Below, piece by piece: positions 42,557 to 50,081 of a stretch of 64,000 nt of DNA. Every line of letters starts with the position of its first letter. Within the stretch, counting starts at the first letter, position 1. This stretch comes from Desulfosudis oleivorans (GTDB taxonomy: Bacteria; Desulfobacterota; Desulfobacteria; Desulfobacterales; SURF-7): the NCBI GenBank assembly GCA_020723325.1, contig DYJD01000006.1, positions 1 to 64,000 on the forward strand. Reading direction: 5' to 3'. Both the position numbers and the translations under genes were made by a program. The notes beneath the pieces are model-generated. The model did not search any database. It worked only from the letters and a program-made list of their open reading frames with translations, and was not told the DNA's origin.

Positions 42557-43567
42557 ATGGATCAGGAAAGCATTTATAATCAGATTTTGAGCGGGCATCG
42601 GAAAGCCGGCAAGCACTATGCGTTCAATGACGACCATGATCCGCACCGGCCGGCCGATTTCTGGTTCCAGCACTCCCCCGAGGGGCTAATACTTTTCGTG
42701 GTCTTTTTTACGCAAGCTTGCCGTTGGTCCAGATGTTTGGGCTGCAATCTGCCGGGAAGGATGTCCAGCCGGCATGTTTCCTACAAAGCCATCATGGCCC
42801 AGATCGACAACCTTTTCAATCAACCGGAGATTGTCAGGCAGTATGCGGCCATCCACAAAATCATCGTCAGCAACAACGGATCAATTCTGGATCAGGCGAC
42901 CTTCTCCTCCACGGCTTTCATGTACCTGATGGCCAAGGTCAACCTGCACCTGCCCAACCTGGCTGTTTTTGCCCTGGAGACCCGGCCGGAATTTGTGGAA
43001 TTCGCCGAACTCGAATTCATTGCCCGGGCCCTGGCGGAAGGTGATACCCCAACGGAGCTGGAACTAGCCATCGGCTTTGAAGCCTTTGATGAGCATGTGC
43101 GCAACCAGTTTTTTGATAAGGGTTTGAGCTTTGAGGGTTTTGAAAAACTAGTGCGCCTGGCAGCGCCGTACAACTACCGTATTAAAACCTATTTTATGCA
43201 AAAGCCGGTGCCCCAGATGACCGATGCCGAGGCTGTGCGGGATATCGAACGGGCCATCGACTATCTCCACGGCATGGCCGGGCGCTACGGCATCCGCATC
43301 AACATGCATTTGAATCCCACCTATGCCGCCCGGGGCACGCTGCTGGAAGAGTCTTTTCAAAAGGGGCAATTTACAGCGCCTTTACTGTCGGATGTAGCCC
43401 GGGCGGTCCGACACGCCAGGGACAAGGCCCTTTCGGTTTTCATCGGCCTTTCAGACGAGGGCCTGGCCGTAGAAGGCGGCTCTTTCCTGCGGCCGGCGGA
43501 TGCCCAGTGGGTGCAAAGGTTGGAGCAGTTCAACCGCACCCAGGATTATGCTTTTCTGGAATCGTGA
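42557..43567 (+). CDS. Radical SAM protein of the Elp3/RaSEA-like type
   Basis: The cluster-binding motif reads TQACRWSRCLGCNLPG, that is C-x4-C-x2-C instead of the classical C-x3-C-x2-C. Elp3- and RaSEA-related radical SAM enzymes also have longer first spacings. The following KIIVSNNGSILD, VFALETRPEFVEF, LELAIGFEAFDEHVRN and INMHLNPTYAA match the order of SAM-binding strands in that group. The substrate is unknown; relatives act on tRNA. I start at ATG 42557; ATG 42527 is possible. It follows the AAA+ gene by 36 nt and ends the cluster, but might be an independent gene that happens to be co-transcribed. Confidence 0.72.
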   Translation: MDQESIYNQILSGHRKAGKHYAFNDDHDPHRPADFWFQHSPEGLILFVVFFTQACRWSRCLGCNLPGRMSSRHVSYKAIMAQIDNLFNQPEIVRQYAAIHKIIVSNNGSILDQATFSSTAFMYLMAKVNLHLPNLAVFALETRPEFVEFAELEFIARALAEGDTPTELELAIGFEAFDEHVRNQFFDKGLSFEGFEKLVRLAAPYNYRIKTYFMQKPVPQMTDAEAVRDIERAIDYLHGMAGRYGIRINMHLNPTYAARGTLLEESFQKGQFTAPLLSDVARAVRHARDKALSVFIGLSDEGLAVEGGSFLRPADAQWVQRLEQFNRTQDYAFLES

Positions 43568-43620
43568 AAATCCGAAATCCGATTATCGAAATCCGAAACA
43601 AATTCGAATTTTCAAAATTT
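43567..43620. repeat. AT-rich TTCGAA dispersed repeat (second copy)
   Basis: The stretch ATCCGAAACAAATTCGAATT with flanking CGAAATCCG units is nearly the reverse complement of the copy at 37776-37828. It begins right at the stop codon of the radical SAM gene. Confidence 0.5.
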
Positions 43621-43675
43621 AAAATAATAAGCCTTGGCAAAAAAGCGGGCAATTAAACTAAATGGAAGAAACAGC

Positions 43676-43720
43676 TTGACATATTAAATGAACGCTGTTA
43701 ATTAAATGCTGTTCAATTAA
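43676..43720 (+). promoter_or_regulatory. Promoter and inverted-repeat operator of the TetR/glycyl radical operon
   Basis: TTGACA (43676-43681) and TAATTA (43699-43704) are separated by 17 bp. The half-sites TTAAATGAAC (43684-43693) and GTTCAATTAA (43711-43720) form an inverted repeat that covers the spacer and -10. This is a likely site for autorepression by the TetR-family protein encoded 20 bp downstream. Confidence 0.6.
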
Positions 43721-43739
43721 TTAATCAAAGGAAGCAAAA

Positions 43740-44453
43740 ATGCCAAGAACCGCCCGCCAGCCGGTGGAAGTCGCCGCCGTCAAGCAGAAAATTTTGGATG
43801 TGGCCCTGGATCTGATGTTGACGGAAGGCTTTACCGCTTTAAGCATGCGCAAAGTCGCGGCGCATTCGTCCATGACGGCCGCCAATATTTACAACTACTT
43901 CTCCAATAAGGATGAAATTTATCTTGCCATTCAGACCCGCGGGTTTGAGATGCTGCTGGAACGCTTTGCGGTCATTGCGCAAGAAGTCATGCCGCCCTTG
44001 TCGAAAATCAAGGCGCTGATCCGGGCTTATCTTGATTTCGGCCTGCAGCATGCGGGTCTGTATGAAATCATGTTCACGCGCAATACTCCTAAGTTTGCGG
44101 ATTATGTGGGTACGCCATTGGAGCCCACTGCCGCGGTTGAAAAAAATACGGCCTTGCAATTGGCGGCCCTGGCCGCCCAGGTGATTTCAGACTTAATTAG
44201 TACGCGACCGGACCTGAAAGGCCTGGATCCGGCCTACCAGACTGTCCAGTTGTGGACCGCCTTGCACGGAATTGTTTCGCTTTACAACAGTCGTGTTTTG
44301 CAGGAGGCGGATGAGCAATATACCGCGACCATGGAGCGACTGGCGGCAGATCTTCTAAGGCCCTTTGAAGATGGCGCTTCGGATTCCAGGCGCAAAAAAA
44401 ATCGTAACAGCAAAGATCCTAACGCAAATAGGAGGTCTTCCAATGCCGAGTAA
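43740..44453 (+). CDS. TetR family transcriptional regulator
   Basis: The N-terminal helix-turn-helix region has KILDVALDLMLTEGFTALSM then RKVAAHSSMTAANIYNYFSN and KDEIYLAI, the usual TetR DNA-binding signature. The C-terminal ligand domain has LQHAGLYEIMFTRNTPKFAD. The last 30 residues are basic and probably disordered. AAAGGAAG precedes the ATG. The gene overlaps the glycyl radical enzyme gene by 11 bp, so both are on one transcript, and the regulator most likely senses a substrate of that enzyme and represses the operator at 43684-43720. Confidence 0.9.
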   Translation: MPRTARQPVEVAAVKQKILDVALDLMLTEGFTALSMRKVAAHSSMTAANIYNYFSNKDEIYLAIQTRGFEMLLERFAVIAQEVMPPLSKIKALIRAYLDFGLQHAGLYEIMFTRNTPKFADYVGTPLEPTAAVEKNTALQLAALAAQVISDLISTRPDLKGLDPAYQTVQLWTALHGIVSLYNSRVLQEADEQYTATMERLAADLLRPFEDGASDSRRKKNRNSKDPNANRRSSNAE

Positions 44454-47400
44454 ATCCTTCTTTTCCCAGCTTGCGAATTTATTTTTGGTTACAAACAAGC
44501 CCGTGCTTGAAAATGGTCGGGGGGCCAAGGGCATTTTGAACCGGTTGACCCATCTGGTCTTGCGTATGATGGCCCTGCAGTTCAACCTGCGGCCCTCCTT
44601 GCGCAAATATTTAAAGGGAGTGGACGGCTGGATCAATTTTTCCGTGGGCTTTTTGACTGAAAGCGGTACAGTGGAGCAGGCCATCGTGTTTAAGAACGGC
44701 CGTGTGCGGGTAATGGCGGCTATCCCTGGGGATGTGGATGTGGTCCTGAAATTCGTGGACGAAGGGGCCCTGAAGGAGATGGCCCGCAGTACACCCAATG
44801 AAATCCTTAACTTGATCCTGAAAAACCGCATGATTCTGGAAGGAAATCTCTCCTGTCTGCAGTTGTTCAATTATTATATTGCGCTGCTCATGGGAAAAGT
44901 ACACCAAAAAATGTTGGAGCGGGTGCGGCGGGCGGATGCGGTTGATCGCAGGAAGCTGTCGCCGATGAAAAAGACCGAATTGAGCCAAGTCCTTGTCCAG
45001 CGTAAAAAATATCGGATGAAAGGTGCGCCGGGCATTGATCCGGGCGTGAAATTTCTGGCCGATCCTTATCTTTCGGATTTCAGCCTCGATGACTTCCCGC
45101 GCCTCAATACATTTCTGGATCGGCATTTTACTACCCTGCCGGAAGTGTGCCCGGAAAGACCAAAACTCATGACCGATTGGTATCGCAAAAACGGTTTTGA
45201 ACAAGATATCAAGGGTGAAACCTGGTTTCCGGAATTGCGCCAGTCCCTGGCCTTTCAACACCTGCTGGAGAACAAACAGCCGATCCTATGGCCGGATGAT
45301 CTGCTGGCCGGAACCACCACCACCAAGGCCATTGGCGCCACGGTTTTTCCCGACGGTCAGGGCACCATGTTCTGGGCGGAATTGAATTCCTCAAGTGCGC
45401 GATTGCTTTGCCCGTATCGTTGCGATGCCGAGGCGGCCCGGGTTCTGCATCATGAAGTCTTTCCTTTCTGGCTGCACCGGACTTTCCGCGAATATGTGCG
45501 CACCAATTTCAATAGCCCCCTGTGTCAGCGCATCGACGAGCGTTTTGTGGCCTATTTTGTCTGGAAGTCGGTGGGCATCTCCCATACCATTCCCAATTTT
45601 AAGCGCCTGTTGCAGCGGGGGGCTGGCGGGATCATGGCCGATATCCAAAGCCGTATGGAAGACCCCGGTTTGAAAGAGGACCAGCAAAAGACCCTGCAAG
45701 CCATGCTGAATTGCCTTACTGGCCTGATTGCATATGCATCCAATCTGGCCAGGGAAGCGGAAAGAAAAGCCTGCCTGGAAAAAAATCCGCAGCGCAAAAG
45801 GGAATTACTACGTCTGGCGGAAATCTGCCGCAAGGTGCCGCAACAGCCGGCCGAGAGCCTGGATGAGGCCGTCAATACTGTCTGGATCTGTTGGGTGGCG
45901 TTGCACAATGAGAACGCCAATACCGGTCTGTCCATCGGTCGCCTGGATCAATTGCTCCAGCCCTATTTGGCGTATGATATGGACTGCTGTACTACCGCGG
46001 CGGAGAAAGCGGCCTGCCTCCGCCACGCCTTGGAATTGACCGGTTGCTTGTTCATGCGCATGGCCGACCATGTGCCGCTGTTGCCGGATATCGCCAACTA
46101 CCTCTTCGGCGGGGCTTCCTCCACCCAGGCCATCACCATCGGTGGGATCACGCCCCAGGGCGAGGACGCGGTCAATGACATGACTTATATCATTTTAAAG
46201 GTCACGGAAATGCTGGCCATCCGGGATGCCAATCTGAACGCGCGCTATCATCCGGCCAAGAACAGCGATCAATATTTGCGGCGCCTGTGCGAAGTGAACC
46301 TGATCACCGCGGCCACGCCCATCATGCAAGGTGATGAAGCCGTGTTCAAGGCTTTGGGCAAGCACGGCTATCCGGAAGAAGCCGTCCGGGATTGGGCCGC
46401 CACCGGTTGTGTGGAGCCCACCATCCAAGGCCGGCATTTCAGCCATACCGCCACGATTTTGCTGAACATGGTGGCTGCCATGGAGATGGCCCTGAATAAC
46501 GGCCGCCACCCGTTGATGCGCTGGGAAGTAGGCCCGAAAACCGGCCGCATCGAAGACGACAGCTTCCCGGATTTTGAAAGTTTTTTCAAGGCCTGGGCTG
46601 TTCAGCAGGAGTTCATCGTGGAACAGGCCGTGACCCTCAACAACTTCCTGGGAAAGGCCCACCAACAGTATCGACCCACCCCCCTTTTAAGCGCCCTCAT
46701 CGATGGTAGCATTGAAAGTGCTAAAGATGTTGTCCAAGGCGGTGCGTGCTACAGCAGCGGCGGAACATCCAATATCGGTCTGGCGGATGTGACCGATTCC
46801 CTCCTGGTCATCAAAAAGCTGGTGTTTGATGAAAAAAAAGTATCTTTCCGGCGTTTGAAAGCGGCGGTGGATACGGATTTCAAACACGAGCCGGCCCTGC
46901 TGGCCATGATTCAGAAGCAAGTGCCCTTGTTCGGCTCCGGCGATGAGGAAGCCCAGGCCATGGCCAACCGGGTGGCCAAAACCGTACATGACGCCTATGC
47001 CCGGCACACCCTCTACCGCGGCGGGCCTTATACCGCCGGTTTTTGGTCCATGTCCCAGCATGTGGCCTACGGCAGCCTTTCCGGCACCCTGCCCTCCGGT
47101 CGCCTGGCCGGCAAAGCCTTCACGCCGGGCTTGACCCCCAGTCCCAAGGCTTCCAAGAATTTTCTGGACAATATCGCCGCGGTGGCCAAGCTGGACCCGG
47201 AGAACCTGGACAACAATCTGGCCTTTAATGTGAAATTGGCTGTGGGGCCCAATGATTCACGGGAAAAAACCGTGGAACAAATGCACGCCTATGTGAAGAC
47301 TTATTTTAAAATGGGCGGGATGCAGATTCAATTTAATACCGTGGATTCGGAAACCCTGAAGGACGCCATGGCCCATCCGGAAAACTACCGGAACCTCATG

Positions 47401-47493
47401 GTGCGCATATCCGGTTACAACGCTTATTTTGTCACCCTCAACCGGGATATTCAGACGGAACTGGTGGAACGCGCCGAATACGGCCTGGCCTGA
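44443..47493 (+). CDS. Glycyl radical enzyme with N-terminal SCP2-like domain
   Basis: Residues about 210-1016 form a glycyl radical enzyme with the active-site Cys656-Val-Glu658-Pro (AATGCVEPTIQG) and the glycyl loop VRISGYNAYF (Gly991). The Cys-x-Glu pair is the arrangement of dehydratase/lyase-type members (glycerol dehydratase, choline lyase), not of pyruvate formate-lyase. Residues about 58-140 (AIVFKNGRVRVMAAIPGD, DVVLKFVDEGALKEM, RMILEGNLSCL) look like an SCP2 sterol/lipid-carrier domain, which I do not know from characterised glycyl radical enzymes. A lipophilic substrate is inferred. AGGAGGT precedes ATG 44443. No activating enzyme is visible in the window. Confidence 0.85.
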   Translation: MPSKSFFSQLANLFLVTNKPVLENGRGAKGILNRLTHLVLRMMALQFNLRPSLRKYLKGVDGWINFSVGFLTESGTVEQAIVFKNGRVRVMAAIPGDVDVVLKFVDEGALKEMARSTPNEILNLILKNRMILEGNLSCLQLFNYYIALLMGKVHQKMLERVRRADAVDRRKLSPMKKTELSQVLVQRKKYRMKGAPGIDPGVKFLADPYLSDFSLDDFPRLNTFLDRHFTTLPEVCPERPKLMTDWYRKNGFEQDIKGETWFPELRQSLAFQHLLENKQPILWPDDLLAGTTTTKAIGATVFPDGQGTMFWAELNSSSARLLCPYRCDAEAARVLHHEVFPFWLHRTFREYVRTNFNSPLCQRIDERFVAYFVWKSVGISHTIPNFKRLLQRGAGGIMADIQSRMEDPGLKEDQQKTLQAMLNCLTGLIAYASNLAREAERKACLEKNPQRKRELLRLAEICRKVPQQPAESLDEAVNTVWICWVALHNENANTGLSIGRLDQLLQPYLAYDMDCCTTAAEKAACLRHALELTGCLFMRMADHVPLLPDIANYLFGGASSTQAITIGGITPQGEDAVNDMTYIILKVTEMLAIRDANLNARYHPAKNSDQYLRRLCEVNLITAATPIMQGDEAVFKALGKHGYPEEAVRDWAATGCVEPTIQGRHFSHTATILLNMVAAMEMALNNGRHPLMRWEVGPKTGRIEDDSFPDFESFFKAWAVQQEFIVEQAVTLNNFLGKAHQQYRPTPLLSALIDGSIESAKDVVQGGACYSSGGTSNIGLADVTDSLLVIKKLVFDEKKVSFRRLKAAVDTDFKHEPALLAMIQKQVPLFGSGDEEAQAMANRVAKTVHDAYARHTLYRGGPYTAGFWSMSQHVAYGSLSGTLPSGRLAGKAFTPGLTPSPKASKNFLDNIAAVAKLDPENLDNNLAFNVKLAVGPNDSREKTVEQMHAYVKTYFKMGGMQIQFNTVDSETLKDAMAHPENYRNLMVRISGYNAYFVTLNRDIQTELVERAEYGLA

Positions 47494-47500
47494 TTCCTGG

Positions 47501-47520
47501 GGGCGGTTCGTGAACCGCCC
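47501..47520. terminator. REP-like hairpin after the glycyl radical enzyme gene
   Basis: GGGCGGTTCGTGAACCGCCC is a perfect inverted repeat 8 bp after the stop codon. It has no T-tract, so it may be a factor-dependent stop or mRNA-stabilising hairpin. A related hairpin, GGTTCGCGAACCGCCCC, is at 47887-47904. Confidence 0.5.
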
Positions 47521-47575
47521 TGATCCAAACGCGGTCATCTCTGTGAAAGAGCCGGTGACAGGCTCTGTTGTTGGC

Positions 47576-48031
47576 CAGGGCAATCGGATGTAGTTCTTTT
47601 CGGGGTCGGGGTCGCTATCGGCATCGGGGTCGGAAAAAAATGGAAAAAACTCGATACCGATCCCGACCCCGATACCGAGAGGTTGGATGGAAGAGATAAA
47701 ACCAAAACCCTCACGAATCGCTTTGTTTTGGTTGACGATAGCATTCAGACGATTGCCTTGGCTCGCCATTCAGGGCGATTGCATGTAAAAAATGCCCCCT
47801 GTCCCTGTTGTGCCGTAAACCCAGAAACCCAAGTACGTTTCCCCTGCTGACCCCAAGACCCAATGTGATGGCCTTGCCGTAGGGGTTGGTTCGCGAACCG
47901 CCCCTACCCGTCCCGATGACGGATCGCCCGGGATGATGGAATGTTAAACCAATTGACTTGGCGAACACAATGTGGACAGGCCATCAACCCGAAAGGCTTG
48001 TCTCATACCAAAGCTACATGCGATTCCCCTG
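47576..48031. repeat. MITE-like element with 18-bp terminal inverted repeats
   Basis: The left end CAGGGCAATCGGATGTAG (47576-47593) and the right end CTACATGCGATTCCCCTG (48014-48031) are inverted repeats matching at 16 of 18 positions. Inside, GGGGTCGGGGTCGCTATCGG (47602-47621) faces CCGATCCCGACCCCGATACC (47657-47676), and a REP-like hairpin sits at 47881-47905. The design matches the palindrome at 30269-30421. It carries no ORF with family resemblance and no clear target duplication. It fills most of the 620-bp gap before the MarR gene. Confidence 0.55.
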
Positions 48032-48050
48032 TCCACCATATTGTTGCCTA

Positions 48051-48097
48051 TTGACATTTTATTTCACATATGAAATAAATTATTTCGTATGTGAAAT
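48051..48097 (+). promoter_or_regulatory. Promoter with two tandem palindromes before the MarR gene
   Basis: TTGACA is at 48051-48056. Just downstream are the palindromes ATTTCACATATGAAAT (48061-48076) and ATTTCGTATGTGAAAT (48082-48097), whose starts are 21 bp apart, two helical turns. An AT-rich -10 (AAATAA or TAAATT) overlaps the first. This is a typical layout for autorepression by a MarR dimer pair. Confidence 0.6.
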
Positions 48098-48116
48098 AAT
48101 TATTAAAAGGAAACCC

Positions 48117-48554
48117 ATGCAAGATAAACGTTTGTTTTTCATAATCAATAAAGCACAGCGCTCAATGCAGAAATGGGCAGATGCAGAGCTGATAGAACAA
48201 TTGGGTATATCTTCCGCCCAGATGGGAGCACTTTTTTTTCTTTCGGAAAATAACGGTTGCCTGCTTAAGGAATTGAGCGACGGCTTGATGTTGAACAATT
48301 CCGCCATCACCGGTTTAGTTGGCCGTATGGAAAAGGGCGGTTTGATAGAAAAGCGGGACTGTCAGAAGGACGGCCGTGCCTTTCGCGTTTATTTGACTGA
48401 AACAGGCCGGACAAAGGTCCGTCTTGGAATCCCCATGGTAGAAGGGTTCAATCAGATGATGAAGCGGATCTTCACGGCGGAGGAAATTGACTTTGCCATA
48501 GGTTTCTTCAACAGAATCATCGCGGTTGCCGCTGAAAGAAAGATAAAACCATAA
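48117..48554 (+). CDS. MarR family transcriptional regulator
   Basis: This 145-residue winged-helix protein has ISSAQMGALFFLSENNGCLL, KELSDGLMLNNSAITGLVGR and MEKGGLIEKRDCQKDGRAFR. These are the MarR recognition helix and wing (DxRxxxxxLT-type ending RVYLTETGR). ATG at 48117 follows AAAGGAAA; a longer upstream frame lies in repeat DNA and is rejected. It probably binds the tandem palindromes at 48061-48097 and controls itself and the DUF4442 gene downstream. Confidence 0.88.
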   Translation: MQDKRLFFIINKAQRSMQKWADAELIEQLGISSAQMGALFFLSENNGCLLKELSDGLMLNNSAITGLVGRMEKGGLIEKRDCQKDGRAFRVYLTETGRTKVRLGIPMVEGFNQMMKRIFTAEEIDFAIGFFNRIIAVAAERKIKP

Positions 48555-48576
48555 CCATGGTTTCAACCATCCCCTC

Positions 48577-48601
48577 TGTGGGAGCGGCTTCCAGCCGCGA
48601 T
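48577..48601. repeat. REP-like hairpin (TGGGAGCGGCTTCC family)
   Basis: TGTGGGAGCGGCTTCCAGCC followed by GCGAT, with stem CGGCT/AGCCG. It is identical over 25 bp to the copy at 53827-53851. It lies between the MarR and DUF4442 genes and could separate their expression. Confidence 0.65.
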
Positions 48602-48649
48602 ACAGTTGAAACGGCGATCTCGGCCAAAAATATACACGGAGGAAGAGCA

Positions 48650-49102
48650 ATGAATTTTGTTTTAAAAGCCTACAAACGTTTGAACCCCTGGCCTTTTGGG
48701 AACCGCATTTTCACACGTTTACTGACCTTCAAAGCCCCGTATTTCCGTTCCATTCGTCCGCTCATCTGTGATCTGCGACCCGGGGCCTGCCGGAGCCTTA
48801 TGAAAGACCGGCGAAGAGTGCGCAACCATATCGGCACCGTGCATGCCATAGCCATGTGCAATCTGGCGGAGCTCACCGCCGGTCTGGCCGTGGATGTTTC
48901 CCTGCCATCGGATTTGCGCTGGATACCAAAAGAAATGAAAGTGCAGTATCTGAAAAAGGCCAAGGGAACCCTGAAAGGAAGTTGTGAATTTGATCCCAAA
49001 GTCCTCACCCCTGGGGACATCACCATACCCTTTACTATCACCAACATGGATAACCAGACGGTTTTCCGTGCGGACATCATGTTTTATGTCAGTCCAAGAT
49101 AA
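48650..49102 (+). CDS. DUF4442 hotdog-fold protein
   Basis: The 150-residue protein has MKDRRRVRNHIGTVHAIAMC followed by NLAELTAGLAVDVSLP, the conserved core of DUF4442, a thioesterase-like hotdog fold. The C-terminal strand region ends with FRADIMFYVSPR. Family members are presumed to act on acyl-CoA or acyl-ACP, but no activity is established that I know of. AGGAGGAAG-like sequence (GGAGGAAG) precedes ATG 48650. It is convergent with the alpha/beta hydrolase, leaving 8 nt between the stops. Confidence 0.82.
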   Translation: MNFVLKAYKRLNPWPFGNRIFTRLLTFKAPYFRSIRPLICDLRPGACRSLMKDRRRVRNHIGTVHAIAMCNLAELTAGLAVDVSLPSDLRWIPKEMKVQYLKKAKGTLKGSCEFDPKVLTPGDITIPFTITNMDNQTVFRADIMFYVSPR

Positions 49103-49110
49103 AATTACGA

Positions 49111-49995
49111 TCACCCTACATGTTTTTTCAGGAAAGCAAGTTGATCACTTACGGTCCGTTCAAAATCGGGTTGTACGTATACCTCAAAATGTCCACGCTC
49201 ATAGGTGATCAGTTCTCCTTTGGGTGCTCTTTTGGCAGCTCTGATTGCGGGTTTGGGTGGTGTGGTGACATCCTTTGTAGCCACCTGGACCAGCAAGGGG
49301 CAGGTGAGTTTTGGAGCCAGCTTGCCGGGTGAGTATTGGGCGATGGACAAGAATATTCTGGCCGCCACGGTTTCATTAAACTGCCCTGCCTTTGGGAACA
49401 GTCTGCGGGATGCTTCAAATTCACCTGGGGCGGTCATGGCTGCGAGGTCTCCAGGCCTTCCGAAGGCAGGCACATAGAAAGGTTCTTGGCCGAGCATCTT
49501 GGTGATCAGATCCCGAACTGCGGCCAGCCCAAGCCGTATGTTCTGCATAGGACCAGCGGCCATGGCAGATGCAAAGCCGTTCATATGGGGCACCTGGGAG
49601 ATGACTGCGGCGATGTTTTGGTCTTCTGATGTCACGGCCAGGACATGCCCGCCGCTGAAGGATGTGCCCCAGGCCACAATTTTTTGGGGATCCACTTCAG
49701 GCAGGGATCGGGCGTATTGGATGGCCGCATGCCAGTCCTCATGCTGTTTTTTGATGTTGAGTATCTGTCTGGGCAAGCCGTCGCTCTCGCCGAAATGGCG
49801 ATAGTCGAACACCAGGGCATGATACCCGGCCTGGGCAAATCGTTCCGCATAGGCATCCAGGCGCAGTTCTTTTACGCCGCAGAAACCGTGGGCAAGTACA
49901 ACGCAAGGTGTCTTGCCGGTTTTTAAGGGCTTATACAGCCAGCCCCGACATACCAATCCCTGTGAAACAAACTGAATATTGGCTCTTGCCGCCAT
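49111..49995 (-). CDS. Alpha/beta hydrolase (dienelactone hydrolase/X-Pro peptidase-like)
   Basis: The 294-residue cytoplasmic hydrolase has an HG oxyanion segment VVLAHGFCGVKELRLDAYAE, the nucleophile elbow GTSFSGGH (Ser), a late acidic residue in VQVATKDVTTPP and a histidine in YERGHFEVYV. These form the expected catalytic triad. Substrate class is open: ester, lactone or thioester. AGGAG lies 7 nt before ATG 49995. It follows the pyruvate carboxylase gene on the same strand with an 86-nt gap, so it may be co-transcribed, but no functional link is obvious. Confidence 0.85.
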   Translation of the reverse strand: MAARANIQFVSQGLVCRGWLYKPLKTGKTPCVVLAHGFCGVKELRLDAYAERFAQAGYHALVFDYRHFGESDGLPRQILNIKKQHEDWHAAIQYARSLPEVDPQKIVAWGTSFSGGHVLAVTSEDQNIAAVISQVPHMNGFASAMAAGPMQNIRLGLAAVRDLITKMLGQEPFYVPAFGRPGDLAAMTAPGEFEASRRLFPKAGQFNETVAARIFLSIAQYSPGKLAPKLTCPLLVQVATKDVTTPPKPAIRAAKRAPKGELITYERGHFEVYVQPDFERTVSDQLAFLKKHVG

Positions 49996-50081
49996 GGAGC
50001 AACTCCTTGATAAATAAATCGGCTTTATCTGACAATTTGCATTGTCTTGGGAATGATTGCACCCAATTTGCCTAAAAAAAA

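Noticed and set aside
42557-43567. Radical SAM protein considered as the activase of the glycyl radical enzyme
   Set aside because: Activases have C-x3-C-x2-C near the N-terminus and often ferredoxin-type clusters. This protein has C-x4-C-x2-C and an Elp3/RaSEA-like pattern, and lies on the other side of a promoter and repeat.
47590-47690. Hexamer-rich stretch considered as a CRISPR-like or VNTR array
   Set aside because: The GGGGTC and ATCGGG units are irregular, without spacers, and the two halves form an inverted repeat. It is part of a palindromic element instead.
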